From: Bacteroidota bacterium
GTDB lineage: Bacteria; Bacteroidota; Bacteroidia; Bacteroidales; F082
Assembly (NCBI GenBank): GCA_020444415.1
Contig: JAHLLA010000004.1
Coordinates: 62,001 to 126,000 of the forward strand
Reading direction: 5' to 3'
Length of the DNA stretch: 64,000 nucleotides
The translations under genes were made by a program, and so were the position numbers. Of the stretch, positions 32,970 to 42,018 are shown in pieces (position 1 is the first letter of the stretch; each line of letters begins with the position of its first letter). Below the pieces are notes generated by a model. That model worked only from the letters and a program-made list of their open reading frames with translations. It did no database searches and was not told where the DNA came from.

Positions 32970-34556
32970 ATGGATTTTCTATTTATATACCTGATCAAAT
33001 CAAGCCTGAGCCTGACTATTTTGTTCATCAGCTATGAGTTGTTTTTCAGGAAAGAAGCCTATTTTAACTTTAGCAGGTATTTTCTTTTGTTTACGGTTTT
33101 AGTGGTGATTATTTTACCGTTCATCCCCTACAATGCCACGCAAGTTGTCTCGGTAGCCTCGATACAATTAAGTGAAGTGATCATCCGTTCCGGAATTCCG
33201 TCATTCACGCTGGATGAAGTGGTCATTAACTCCAGGGAACCATCCGCTAATTTTATTGAGTATAGTTCATCCTATACCATTCTATTCATAATCTACCTGG
33301 CGGGTGTGCTTTTTAAATCCTTGCAATTCACCTTCAGATTGTGGCAGATCAGAAGGCTGGTCAGCAGGTCGGAAACACTGGCATCGGATGGTCTTATATT
33401 TGTTTTAATAAAAAAGGGATCCCCTACTTTCTCGTTCTTAAAATGGGTATTTATCGACCGCGAACTGTTCAAGCAAAAAGAAGAAATTGAAGGCATCATT
33501 TCGCATGAAAAAATTCATTCGCAACAGGGCCATACTTATGATCTAATTTTTGCTGAAATACTCACAATCATTCAATGGTTCAATCCACTGGCATATTTAC
33601 TTAAAAAGCAGATCAAGGAAAACCACGAATACATCACAGACCTCGAAGTGATTGAGAATTCTCAATCACTGGAGGCATACCAGTTATTGCTGGCACATCA
33701 TTCAAGCAGCATAAAACCGAATGTTTTAACCCATAATTTTAGTTATTCACTTTTAAAAAGGAGGTTACTTATGATGAAAAAATCAAAACACCCGTTGCGT
33801 TTCGCACTGGGTATGTTGTTTATAGCAGCCACGATGGTTGTTATATTCTTTGCATGCTCCAGCCCGGATAAAAAACAAATTGATCCAGCTGAAGAATCCG
33901 GCAATGAAACTGAAGCTGTATTTACAGTAGTGGAAGTAATGCCTGAATACCCGGGTGGTATGGAAGCATTAATTGAATACCTCGGCTCGAATATCAAATA
34001 TCCTGAGCAGGCTAAAGAAGAAGGAATTGAAGGTAAGGTTTTCGTCAATTTTATTGTTGAAAAAGACGGATCCATTGGAGAGACCAAAGTACTGCGCGGT
34101 ATTGGTGGTGGTTGTGATGAAGAAGCTGTAAGGGTGATTAGTCAAATGACCGATTGGACACCCGGCACCCAAGGAGGCGAGGCTGTAAGGGTAAGCTATA
34201 ATTTACCTATTAATTTCAAACTTGATGGCCAGAAAAATGACACCATTTACACAGTGGTAGAACAAATGCCTGCATTCCCTGGTGACAACGAAGCTTTATT
34301 TTCTTACCTGTCCAAAAATATTACGTATCCCGAAAAGGCAAAAAAAGAAGGTATTAGCGGGCGTGTATTTATCAACTTTATTGTAGAAAAAGATGGTAAA
34401 GTAAGCGATGTGAAGTTATTACGTGGCATCGGCGGTGGTTGTGATGAGGAAGCCATGAGAGTAATTCGCGAGATGCCTGATTGGACGCCGGGAATGCAAG
34501 ATGGACAAGCCGTTCGCGTATCTTACAATATTCCCATCGTGTTTGCTTTAGACTAA
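32970..34556 (+). CDS. BlaR1-like M56 metallopeptidase fused to two TonB C-terminal domains
   Basis: 528 residues. Membrane spans near 5-24, 37-53 and 100-118 lead to an M56 zinc peptidase domain with HEKIH (His179, Glu180, His183) and a downstream NHEYITDLEVIE. Another span (about 278-295) leads to the periplasm. There, in place of the penicillin-binding sensor of BlaR1, are two TonB C-terminal domains (about 318-415 and 430-528), each with the GIGGGCDEEA core. The protein pairs with the BlaI-type repressor. Presumably the periplasmic TonB-like domains sense something and the peptidase acts on the repressor in the cytoplasm; this follows the BlaR1 model and is not shown here. Confidence 0.85.
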   Translation: MDFLFIYLIKSSLSLTILFISYELFFRKEAYFNFSRYFLLFTVLVVIILPFIPYNATQVVSVASIQLSEVIIRSGIPSFTLDEVVINSREPSANFIEYSSSYTILFIIYLAGVLFKSLQFTFRLWQIRRLVSRSETLASDGLIFVLIKKGSPTFSFLKWVFIDRELFKQKEEIEGIISHEKIHSQQGHTYDLIFAEILTIIQWFNPLAYLLKKQIKENHEYITDLEVIENSQSLEAYQLLLAHHSSSIKPNVLTHNFSYSLLKRRLLMMKKSKHPLRFALGMLFIAATMVVIFFACSSPDKKQIDPAEESGNETEAVFTVVEVMPEYPGGMEALIEYLGSNIKYPEQAKEEGIEGKVFVNFIVEKDGSIGETKVLRGIGGGCDEEAVRVISQMTDWTPGTQGGEAVRVSYNLPINFKLDGQKNDTIYTVVEQMPAFPGDNEALFSYLSKNITYPEKAKKEGISGRVFINFIVEKDGKVSDVKLLRGIGGGCDEEAMRVIREMPDWTPGMQDGQAVRVSYNIPIVFALD

Positions 34557-34572
34557 TTTTTTTTGAATCTAT

Positions 34573-34590
34573 CAACTAAGGATTTAGTTG
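34573..34590. promoter_or_regulatory. Third BlaI-type dyad, downstream of the BlaR1-like gene
   Basis: CAACTAA-N4-TTAGTTG, with the same AACTAA-N4-TTAGTT core and spacing as operators 1 and 2. It lies 16 bases after the stop codon and before the terminator, where no downstream gene is present on this strand. Confidence 0.5.
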
Positions 34591-34613
34591 CTGTTTGACT
34601 TTTGTATACCAAT

Positions 34614-34650
34614 CCGCTGAGTGGCCTTAAGCACTCAGCGGGTTTATTAT
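34614..34650 (+). terminator. Terminator of the BlaI/BlaR1-like operon
   Basis: A perfect ten-base stem CCGCTGAGTG/CACTCAGCGG with an eight-base loop, followed by GTTTATTAT. The T-run is weak. Confidence 0.65.
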
Positions 34651-34661
34651 AAAAATAGTGG

Positions 34662-34757
34662 CGTCATTGTGAGGAAGTATGACGTTGCAATCTATTCATT
34701 ATTTTAGTATAGAGGTTACTTATCTATTAGAGGTCTTCAGGAAACTGTGGATTGCAA
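34662..34757. repeat. Degenerate REP-like 'GTCATTG.GAGG...GCAATCT' element
   Basis: The left side reads CGTCATTGTGAGGAAGTATG and then GACGTTGCAATCT, a decayed form of the dispersed CGTCATTGCGAGGA...GCAATCT element seen in many bacterial genomes. Matching inverted ends TTGCAATC (34685-34692) and GATTGCAA (34750-34757) enclose about 57 bases. Only one copy is in the window. Confidence 0.5.
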
Positions 34758-34774
34758 TAACATGCCTACCACTT

Positions 34775-35422
34775 TTATGGCTCCCTCACTTCCCTGCCAT
34801 CTTCGAAAAAAAGCGTTTTCTCAAGATTTCCTTCTTCGTCGTACCAATTTTCGGTGCCGTTCTTCAGGTTGTTCCTATAGGTTATTTCCCTTTTTAAATT
34901 GCCATTGGGCCACCAGGCTTTTTGGATGCCACTGCCCTTTTCAAAGTTTCCCACGCCTATTATATTACCATCGACATCGTAATACACCCAGCGGCCATCG
35001 TACAAGCCTTTCTGGTAAGCGCCTTCAATTTTATACCTGCCGTTGCGATACCATTCAAAATACTTTCCTGACAGGGTATCATTGTTATAATGCTCTTCCA
35101 CCACTTTATCGCCATCTACATCATAGGTTATGGCTATTCCTTCCAAGAGGCCATTTTTATAAAATGATTCGGTTTCGAGATGGCCATTGTTATACCATCT
35201 CTTCAGAGGCCCATTAAGAACATTGTCTTTATAAAAAACTTCCTGCTCCTTTTTACCACTTTCAAAGTACCAAATGGCTTTGCCATTCAATTTATCATCC
35301 TTATAATGTAATTCGGATTTCAGATTACCATTTTCCCAATAAGATTTTCTTGTATCCGAAGAACAGGAAACAATAAAAGCCACGAGCAACAGTACGATCG
35401 TAATTTTGTAGAGTGAATTCAT
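34775..35422 (-). CDS. MORN-like repeat lipoprotein
   Basis: 215 residues. A lipoprotein signal has lipobox IVSC (Cys20). About eight repeats of the MORN/YwqK pattern 'YKDDKLNGKAIWYFESGK..QEV' fill the rest. Such repeats fold as beta-hairpin ladders. Databases often name the family 'toxin-antitoxin YwqK antitoxin', but nothing here supports a toxin-antitoxin role. It starts 12 bases after the LysM gene on the same strand, so the two are co-transcribed and probably both act in the envelope. Confidence 0.8.
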   Translation of the reverse strand: MNSLYKITIVLLLVAFIVSCSSDTRKSYWENGNLKSELHYKDDKLNGKAIWYFESGKKEQEVFYKDNVLNGPLKRWYNNGHLETESFYKNGLLEGIAITYDVDGDKVVEEHYNNDTLSGKYFEWYRNGRYKIEGAYQKGLYDGRWVYYDVDGNIIGVGNFEKGSGIQKAWWPNGNLKREITYRNNLKNGTENWYDEEGNLEKTLFFEDGREVREP

Positions 35423-35434
35423 AATTCCTTAAAT

Positions 35435-37858
35435 TTATTCGGGCAACCTGAGTTTTGTGAGTTTTAAGTTGTTATACCTGAGTATATTCCATCCTTTATT
35501 TTCGTAATTATGATCTTTTCCGGCATCGGTAAAATGATAAATGTTTTGTGTCATATCCATAGAGAAATCGGAAACACACCTTTCAAAACGTTTATCAATA
35601 TAAAATAAAGATGATAGGAAATAATAGGTAACATCAAAACCTGTAAAACCAGTGATACCGGGTTCCGTTTTATAACGCTCCCTGAACTTATAGATCACAT
35701 CCTGTATCCTTTCCTGCTTGTAATCGACATATGAAGATGTAAAATACGTCAGGTTTAAGTTGCTGGCCTGGTATTGGTCAATTTCATTAAATCGATCCCA
35801 CGAAGGGATACCAATTAATTGAATATCAAAAGTGTCCCGGTGTTCATTCAGCCTGTTCATTACATCCATCACGAATGCTTTATTATCGCTATACACGATC
35901 ACCAGGTTCTCCCTCAACGGGGATGCCTTTTTATAGAAAGGATGCAGGCTGTCGACAGCATAATTGATTTTTGTTAATCTATTATTAAAAGCAGTTGTGC
36001 CGTCCATATTCATCGACAATATGTCCGGTTGTATTTCTCTTTCTTCAAACATAAAAACAGGCAAAGGACGATTTGGATTGTAGTTTTCATCCCTTTTTGC
36101 AATATCAATCCCAAGCTCATAAAGTTCCCTGTTTTCAATGTGTACTTCAAAAGGAATGGTTTCAAAAATGGCATGCTGCAGATTCATTATTTTATCTGCA
36201 TCCTTATAGGCGGTTTGCGTGATAAGGAACACATTGGCATCTTCATAATAAGCGGGCAATAGCTTCTGAAGTATTTCCAACTGGTACTTCTCTCCCGGGT
36301 TTACTTTAAAAACGGTTTTATAGTTTTGAACAATTTCATCCCGATAGGAAAATGGATTTACAATGGGAATTCCAAAATTTCCGGCAAACAAAGCTACCTG
36401 GTCAAAATTACGGCTGAAAAAAGGCCCGATAATGAGATCCATTTGGCGTAAATTTCGATCTTTTAATACTTTTGCCGTTTTCGTAATACTCTGATCCACA
36501 TCATACACATATAGTTCAATGTGCATTCCTTGTTTTTCCAACGAATCTATTGCAATTAAAGCCCCTTCATAAAATTTTACAAACCTGAAAGGATCAAAAT
36601 TATCCTGTTCACTCAACAGGAATTGGGCTGTATCCAGTTCTTCAATCTCTTCGAGATAGAAGGGGATCATCATGGCAACTTTAAAAACGCGTTGTGTGTC
36701 AGATTTGAAAATTTTCCGGCAATCCATTTCAATTTTTGCACCTGGTGTTTCTGTCTCATGCCCCTCTTCCAGCGCAACAATGCTGTCCGATACTTCAGGT
36801 TCAGGCTTGGCGATTATCGCTTTATCACCTTTTGGGATGTTCACCTTTTCCCCTGCACTCAAACGATTTTCAATACCCGGGTTCGCATCGCGTATTTCAT
36901 AAGCCGGGATGCCATATAATTTCGCCACTTTATTGAGCCTGGTTCTGGAAGGCACTGTAAATACCAGGTATTCGTCTTCAACCTCTTTTTTTGGTATGCG
37001 GATGATCTGGCCTTCATCAATATCTTCTGTTAAGCCTTCATTTGCAATAAACAGATCCTTTACGGTAAGCCCGTATTGCCTCGAAATGCTGTACAAGGTT
37101 TCCTTCTTCTTCACCCGGTAATTGATGTATTCCGGCTTTTCTTTTTTCTTTTTCACCTGGGGAATTCTCAGTCGGTCGCCCGGCTTAACCGTATTACCAA
37201 GGCCTATATTTACGGCTTTTAGCTGCTTTAAATCTACTTCGTATTCCATTGCAATGCTTGCTGTTGTTTCGCCGGGCTTTACTGTATGCCTGAAATTGGG
37301 AACTACAGGAATATTCGGATCGAAACTTACGGTTTCCGCTGGAAGATCGACTTCCGGCTCTACCTCAATTCTAAGATCAGAGACACCATCCAATTTATTG
37401 AAAGCCGTTTCGGCAGGAATCTTTATGTATTCCCCTTCACGAAAAGGTGCTTTGATTTCCGTATTTGCTTTTTGGATGTATTCCTCCGGGATATTGTAAG
37501 TTTTGGATAGCGCTTTATAGTTTTCTCCAGATTCGGTTATATGATAAAAAAATTCAAAGTCGGCAAACTTCAATTCCTTATTCAGCTCAGTTTCTTTGCT
37601 GATCACAGGTATCCATAATTGATCTCCAATGGATATTCCCTGTGTACTCTCGGGATTTTCGTAATAAATTTCATCTACGGTTGATTCATATGCTTTGGCA
37701 ATCGAGTACACTGTTTGTCCGGCCAACACCATATGCACATAATACCGTTTGCCTTCCTTTACTTTTACAATCTGGGATTTTTCGATGGACACATTTTGCT
37801 GAGCCTGAAAACTAATGGCCACCAACAGCAACATGAGACTAATAATAAACTTCTTCAC
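35435..37858 (-). CDS. LysM protein fused to periplasmic-binding-protein-like domain
   Basis: About 808 residues. The GTG at 37858 gives the signal peptide VKKFIISLMLLLVAISFQAQ. In-frame starts at 37900 and beyond would lie at or upstream of the probable transcription start (box at 37889-37896), so they are rejected. Five LysM domains lie between about residues 35 and 345, each ending in the 'G..L.IP' pattern. After a linker comes a type 1 periplasmic-binding-protein fold (about 390-800: KVAMMIPFYLEE, DLIIGPFFSRNFDQVA, PIVNPFSY). LysM binds peptidoglycan. The second half resembles the ligand sensor of branched-chain amino acid transport and of LpoA-like activators. A role in cell-wall synthesis control is inferred. 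Confidence 0.75.
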   Translation of the reverse strand: MKKFIISLMLLLVAISFQAQQNVSIEKSQIVKVKEGKRYYVHMVLAGQTVYSIAKAYESTVDEIYYENPESTQGISIGDQLWIPVISKETELNKELKFADFEFFYHITESGENYKALSKTYNIPEEYIQKANTEIKAPFREGEYIKIPAETAFNKLDGVSDLRIEVEPEVDLPAETVSFDPNIPVVPNFRHTVKPGETTASIAMEYEVDLKQLKAVNIGLGNTVKPGDRLRIPQVKKKKEKPEYINYRVKKKETLYSISRQYGLTVKDLFIANEGLTEDIDEGQIIRIPKKEVEDEYLVFTVPSRTRLNKVAKLYGIPAYEIRDANPGIENRLSAGEKVNIPKGDKAIIAKPEPEVSDSIVALEEGHETETPGAKIEMDCRKIFKSDTQRVFKVAMMIPFYLEEIEELDTAQFLLSEQDNFDPFRFVKFYEGALIAIDSLEKQGMHIELYVYDVDQSITKTAKVLKDRNLRQMDLIIGPFFSRNFDQVALFAGNFGIPIVNPFSYRDEIVQNYKTVFKVNPGEKYQLEILQKLLPAYYEDANVFLITQTAYKDADKIMNLQHAIFETIPFEVHIENRELYELGIDIAKRDENYNPNRPLPVFMFEEREIQPDILSMNMDGTTAFNNRLTKINYAVDSLHPFYKKASPLRENLVIVYSDNKAFVMDVMNRLNEHRDTFDIQLIGIPSWDRFNEIDQYQASNLNLTYFTSSYVDYKQERIQDVIYKFRERYKTEPGITGFTGFDVTYYFLSSLFYIDKRFERCVSDFSMDMTQNIYHFTDAGKDHNYENKGWNILRYNNLKLTKLRLPE

Positions 37859-37888
37859 TTGATAAGAATTGTTTGAGAAAACCTGAAT

Positions 37889-37896
37889 CAAAAATA
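37889..37896 (-). promoter_or_regulatory. Candidate -7 box for the LysM-MORN operon
   Basis: TATTTTTG on the minus strand, 30 bases before the GTG start at 37858. The box helps decide the start codon. Confidence 0.45.
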
Positions 37897-38004
37897 GCAT
37901 AAACACTTAGATGAACGAACAAATCAGTTGATTTGTTGTAAACAGGTTTTTAAATTTCTTCTGAAATCATTTAAACACTAAAACGCAGCAACCCCATATC
38001 TCTT

Positions 38005-39534
38005 TTATTCCCATTCGATAGTAGCAGGTGGCTTTGAACTGATATCATATACTACGCGGTTCACTCCTTTTACACGGTTGATGATCTCGTTGGAAACTTT
38101 TGCCAGAAAACTGTATGGTAATTGGGACCAATCAGCCGTCATGCCATCGGTGGAGCCAACGGCACGCAAGGCCACCACATTTTCATACGTCCTTTCGTCA
38201 CCCATTACGCCTACCGACTGAACCGGCAATAAAACTGCCAGCGCCTGCCATACTTCATCATAGAGGTTATATTTTTTCAGGCCACTGATAAAAATATGAT
38301 CTACTTCCTGTAAAATCCTCACACGCTCCCTTGACACAGCACCGATGATACGGATACCGAGTCCGGGTCCGGGAAATGGGTGCCGGTTCAAAATGAGGGG
38401 TGGCATTTCAAGCGCCCTGCCAATTCTTCGTACTTCGTCTTTGAATAATGTGTTCAGAGGTTCTACTACTTTGAGTTTCATAAAGTCGGGCAATCCACCT
38501 ACATTGTGGTGCGATTTTATGGTAGCCGATGGACCTTTTACCGAAACAGATTCGATCACATCAGGATAAATGGTGCCCTGTGCCAGCCATTTTACGTCTT
38601 CAATGCGGTGTGCTTCCCGGTCGAACACCTCGATAAATGTATTGCCGATGGCTTTTCGCTTGGCTTCAGGTTCTTCAACGCCTTCAAGTGCATCCAGGAA
38701 ATGATCGGCAGCATCAACGCCTGTAACATTCAAACCCAAATCCTGATATGAATGCAATACATCTTCAAATTCATTCTTACGCAATAAACCATTATCGACG
38801 AATATACAATGCAGGTTTTTACCAATGGCTTTGTGTAGCAAAATGGCAGCTACCGACGAATCAACTCCACCTGAAAGACCGAGCACCACTTTATCATTAC
38901 CAAGTTGTTCCTTTAAAGAGCTGACTGTTGTTTCGATAAACGAATCGGGAGTCCAGCTTTGCGAGCATCCACAGATATTAACAACAAAATTGGATAGCAA
39001 TTGAGCTCCTTCTGTTGTATGGTATACTTCCGGGTGGAACTGGATGCCATAGGATTCTTCTTCCTTTATTTTGTATCCTGCCACCTCTACATCGGAAGTG
39101 CTGGTTGTTTTTTCAAAATTTGAAGGCAGTTTCAGAATCGTATCGCCATGCGACATCCATACCTGGCTATTCTCCGACATGCCTTTCATCAAGACACACT
39201 CGGGATGGATATAAGCCAGGTTAGCCCTGCCGTATTCGCGTATTTCAGAAGGCAATACTTCACCGCCCTCGAACTGAGCCAGGTATTGCGCACCGTAGCA
39301 CACACCTAACAAGGGTACTTTTCCCCGGATATTCTCCAGTTTAGGAATGGGTGCATCTTCGTCCCGAACTGAAAATGGACTTCCGGAAAGAATCACGCCC
39401 TTGATGTCTTTTGTGATTTCTGGGACTTTATTGAATGGGTGGATTTCGCAGTACACGTTTAACTCCCTCACCCTGCGGGCGATAAGCTGTGTATATTGCG
39501 AACCGAAATCGAGAATAAGAATGGTTTCTTGCAT
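38005..39534 (-). CDS. guaA: GMP synthase (glutamine-hydrolysing)
   Basis: 509 residues. The class I glutamine amidotransferase domain (about 1-190) has the nucleophile in GVCYGAQYL and the His/Glu pair in FHPEVYHT. The ATP pyrophosphatase domain has [13 protein letters not shown] (P-loop). The C-terminal dimerisation domain ends KPPATIEWE, as expected. It converts XMP to GMP using glutamine and ATP. The ATG at 39534 matches the conserved N-terminus ([20 protein letters not shown]). A TAnnTTTG box ends four bases before that ATG, so the transcript may be leaderless. Confidence 0.95.
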   Translation of the reverse strand: MQETILILDFGSQYTQLIARRVRELNVYCEIHPFNKVPEITKDIKGVILSGSPFSVRDEDAPIPKLENIRGKVPLLGVCYGAQYLAQFEGGEVLPSEIREYGRANLAYIHPECVLMKGMSENSQVWMSHGDTILKLPSNFEKTTSTSDVEVAGYKIKEEESYGIQFHPEVYHTTEGAQLLSNFVVNICGCSQSWTPDSFIETTVSSLKEQLGNDKVVLGLSGGVDSSVAAILLHKAIGKNLHCIFVDNGLLRKNEFEDVLHSYQDLGLNVTGVDAADHFLDALEGVEEPEAKRKAIGNTFIEVFDREAHRIEDVKWLAQGTIYPDVIESVSVKGPSATIKSHHNVGGLPDFMKLKVVEPLNTLFKDEVRRIGRALEMPPLILNRHPFPGPGLGIRIIGAVSRERVRILQEVDHIFISGLKKYNLYDEVWQALAVLLPVQSVGVMGDERTYENVVALRAVGSTDGMTADWSQLPYSFLAKVSNEIINRVKGVNRVVYDISSKPPATIEWE

Positions 39535-39538
39535 GCGG

Positions 39539-39546
39539 CAAAGATA
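39539..39546 (-). promoter_or_regulatory. -7 box of guaA, apparently leaderless
   Basis: TATCTTTG on the minus strand. Only four bases separate it from the guaA ATG, so transcription should begin at or next to the start codon. No -33 TTG at the usual spacing is seen. Confidence 0.5.
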
Positions 39547-39593
39547 AAATATATACGTTCCAGAATTTTAGTGAAGATATATTTTTATAGAAT

Positions 39594-39624
39594 TTGACAG
39601 ATCGACCGATTTGCTATAAATTAG
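39594..39624 (+). promoter_or_regulatory. Candidate promoter for the 39636 gene
   Basis: TTG (39594-39596), 20 bases, then TAAATTAG (39617-39624), one mismatch from TAnnTTTG. The ATG follows 12 bases later. Confidence 0.5.
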
Positions 39625-39635
39625 CCCTTAAAAAA

Positions 39636-40130
39636 ATGGCCGGATCAACCAAATCACGAACACGTAAAAAACGCACGAATTACAAACCGCTGATCATAAT
39701 TCTCATCGTGCTTGCTGCTATCGTTGTAATATCAATAGGTATTGGTTATTTTCTAACCAGAGGAGAAACTGTTCCGACAAACGAAGATACTGAGCAAACC
39801 GAAACACTGAGCACCGATGAATTAAAATCGATGAAAACACCGCTTGAAGGAACATGGGTAAGCAACTATGATGGCGCCATACTTGGTATTAATGGACTTA
39901 CTTTCAGTCTTGACATGCCTTCGGTAGATGCCCCTGAAACAGTGAAGGGTACCATTGCGGTTGAGCAAAACCTGGTTACTTTTATTATCATCACAGGCGA
40001 TGATATGTGCCCAAACATGGAAGGACATTACAAGTTCAGTTTCGAAGATGATGAAATTACTTTTAATCTGATCAAGGACAATTGCGACATCAGAAAAGAA
40101 CGTATGACCATGAGTTGGTTTAAGCTTTAA
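39636..40130 (+). CDS. Membrane-anchored protein with lipocalin-like domain
   Basis: 164 residues. A basic N-terminus (KSRTRKKRTNYK) precedes one membrane span (about 19-39). A Thr/Glu-rich linker leads to a C-terminal domain of about 95 residues with the lipocalin-like opening LEGTW and the strand ITFNLIKDNCDIR. It is anchored in the cytoplasmic membrane with the domain outside. The ATG at 39636 is chosen over a TTG 42 bases upstream that overlaps the probable promoter. It converges with the M23 peptidase gene, stop codons overlapping by four bases. The family assignment is tentative. Confidence 0.65.
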   Translation: MAGSTKSRTRKKRTNYKPLIIILIVLAAIVVISIGIGYFLTRGETVPTNEDTEQTETLSTDELKSMKTPLEGTWVSNYDGAILGINGLTFSLDMPSVDAPETVKGTIAVEQNLVTFIIITGDDMCPNMEGHYKFSFEDDEITFNLIKDNCDIRKERMTMSWFKL

Positions 40131-41881
40131 TAATACAGAATTACTTCATAAACCTCTTTGTTCCCCAAAATATCCTCAATTTGAAGTGTAAAGTTATTTT
40201 GCCCCTTTGACAATCTGTTGTCGTAATTGTAAGTAAGCAACTGCCTTTTAGGATCATATTCCATTAAAATCCATTCTCCGTTTAAAGTACCCCTGTAGTT
40301 TTTAATGCCGGTTTCCCTGTCACGGATTTTCATCCGGATTGTTTGTTGTACTGAAATATCCTTACCCTCCCCTACATTTACAGGAATAATTTCAGGTGCG
40401 ACTGTATCAATCCTGATGGTGTAATCTCCTAAAGACCGGGACCTGGCTGAAATATAATCTCCCTCCCAAACCGCGCTTATAAAACCATGATGATCATTGC
40501 TGTTACCATCGGAATAAGCCAGGTACAACTTATCTTTCAGCTTATCCGGAATCGAGTCGGGTTTAATTCTTATGGAAAATGCCTTTTGCACGGGCGTAAA
40601 ACGGTTATGCACTTCATAAACCGGAGAAAAAATGGTTTCTGTGAAATCGATGCTCAGATTAAAATAAAAGGACCGGTAAAAAGCATTGGCCGGAAATGAC
40701 AGGTTTATATTTCCTTCTGAAATTTCATATGGTTGGGTAAAATCAAAATAATTACCCTGATGTGGCTCACTTACTTTTCGATGAGATGAATCAACCATAG
40801 ATGATACAACAGTAAAATCAAGCTTTGCAGCATTGCCGTATGCATCTTGTACTTTAAAAAGGATATTATGCTTTGTCGAATCATTGAAGTCAACAATTCC
40901 GTTTGTCAACACATTCTGATAGCACCGAAGCAGGTTATTTGTATCCACTTCAGTTCTCACAAGCCGCCTTTTCTTTTGCTGGTAATAGCCATAATCAATC
41001 AGGCTGTTGATATAACGGGTGGTTGAAAAAGACAACTGATCCATCTGCAGGCCAAAAACCTGTGTCGTATCAACAAACATTTCAATGCTATAAACACCAT
41101 TTTTATTCGGTATTTCATTCATCAGGTCGTGGGTACCTATTCCAAAAGCAATTCTTCCTGAAACTTCAATCTTTGGCTGATTTAGTAGATAATGCTCTTC
41201 TCCCCATCCGCCAACAGCATAATAAACCGTATCATGTGCACCGTTGATCATTGAAGATGCATCCACGGGGTAAATCGCTATTTCATTGATTTTTGGCCTG
41301 GTATAATCTTTTATTTTCAGACTTTTAAAAAGCAGCGGATTGACAGGCTGTTGGTTGGCTTCTTCCCTGATCTCAAAATGCAAATGCGGACCTGCCGAAC
41401 TTCCCGTATTTCCTGAAATGGCTATGATCTCTCCTTTTGTCACTTTAAGCCTGTCCTTTTCGGGGAAAATCTCCACTTCATAACTTTCTTTTTCATATTG
41501 ATACGCCTTCACAAAATCCTGAATTTCTGGATTATACTTCTGTAAATGTCCGTATACAGAAACATAACCGTTGGGATGGGTAATATAAATCGCTTTTCCG
41601 TAACCTCCCGAAGATACTTTTATGCGAGACACGTAACCATCGGCAATGGCGTATACATTTTTCCCTTCAACACCACTGGTTTTTATATCCATGCCCGAAT
41701 GAAAATGATTAGAACGCAATTCGCCAAATGTGCCTGACAGATACATGGGAATTCCGAGTGGCGGTCTGAAATAATCCGATGGGTATTTGTCGGTCTGTCC
41801 CTGCAAATCTATACCTAGCATGCCACACACGAAAAGGAAAAGAAAGATTGTGTTTCCAATGCTTGAATTACGAATATTCAT
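40127..41881 (-). CDS. M23 family metallopeptidase (LytM-like)
   Basis: 584 residues. A signal region near the N-terminus (FLFLFVCGMLGIDLQGQ) is followed by the LytM/M23 peptidase domain (about 35-185): HFHSGMDI holds the first His and Asp zinc ligands, and HLHFEIR the HxH pair. The remaining 400 residues are beta-rich, Ig-like, and of unknown role. M23 enzymes cut peptide cross-links of peptidoglycan; some lack activity and act as regulators, but here the zinc ligands look complete. The ATG at 41881 is used; a TTG 36 bases upstream is only a few bases from the likely transcription start. Confidence 0.85.
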   Translation of the reverse strand: MNIRNSSIGNTIFLFLFVCGMLGIDLQGQTDKYPSDYFRPPLGIPMYLSGTFGELRSNHFHSGMDIKTSGVEGKNVYAIADGYVSRIKVSSGGYGKAIYITHPNGYVSVYGHLQKYNPEIQDFVKAYQYEKESYEVEIFPEKDRLKVTKGEIIAISGNTGSSAGPHLHFEIREEANQQPVNPLLFKSLKIKDYTRPKINEIAIYPVDASSMINGAHDTVYYAVGGWGEEHYLLNQPKIEVSGRIAFGIGTHDLMNEIPNKNGVYSIEMFVDTTQVFGLQMDQLSFSTTRYINSLIDYGYYQQKKRRLVRTEVDTNNLLRCYQNVLTNGIVDFNDSTKHNILFKVQDAYGNAAKLDFTVVSSMVDSSHRKVSEPHQGNYFDFTQPYEISEGNINLSFPANAFYRSFYFNLSIDFTETIFSPVYEVHNRFTPVQKAFSIRIKPDSIPDKLKDKLYLAYSDGNSNDHHGFISAVWEGDYISARSRSLGDYTIRIDTVAPEIIPVNVGEGKDISVQQTIRMKIRDRETGIKNYRGTLNGEWILMEYDPKRQLLTYNYDNRLSKGQNNFTLQIEDILGNKEVYEVILYY

Positions 41882-41925
41882 ATATAAAAAGATGCGTTTA
41901 GTGATTATGAATTCCAATACGGGAA

Positions 41926-41933
41926 CAAAATTA
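41926..41933 (-). promoter_or_regulatory. Candidate -7 box for the M23 peptidase gene
   Basis: TAATTTTG on the minus strand, 44 bases upstream of the ATG at 41881. Confidence 0.4.
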
Positions 41934-41992
41934 GAATAATCAATGCATTATCTTTTAAGGCGCATCTTTACATATCAACTATTTGTTTTTAG

Positions 41993-42000
41993 TAAGTTTG
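41993..42000 (+). promoter_or_regulatory. -7 box for the Ig-like lipoprotein operon
   Basis: TAAGTTTG, an exact TAnnTTTG match, 18 bases before the ATG at 42019. Confidence 0.5.
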
Positions 42001-42018
42001 CATGAAATTATTTGAACC

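Noticed and set aside
32580-34556. Beta-lactam resistance locus
   Set aside because: The regulator pair resembles BlaI/BlaR1, but there is no beta-lactamase or penicillin-binding sensor domain.
34775-35422. YwqK-type toxin-antitoxin antitoxin
   Set aside because: The repeats are MORN-like and the protein is a lipoprotein in an envelope operon; no toxin gene is near.
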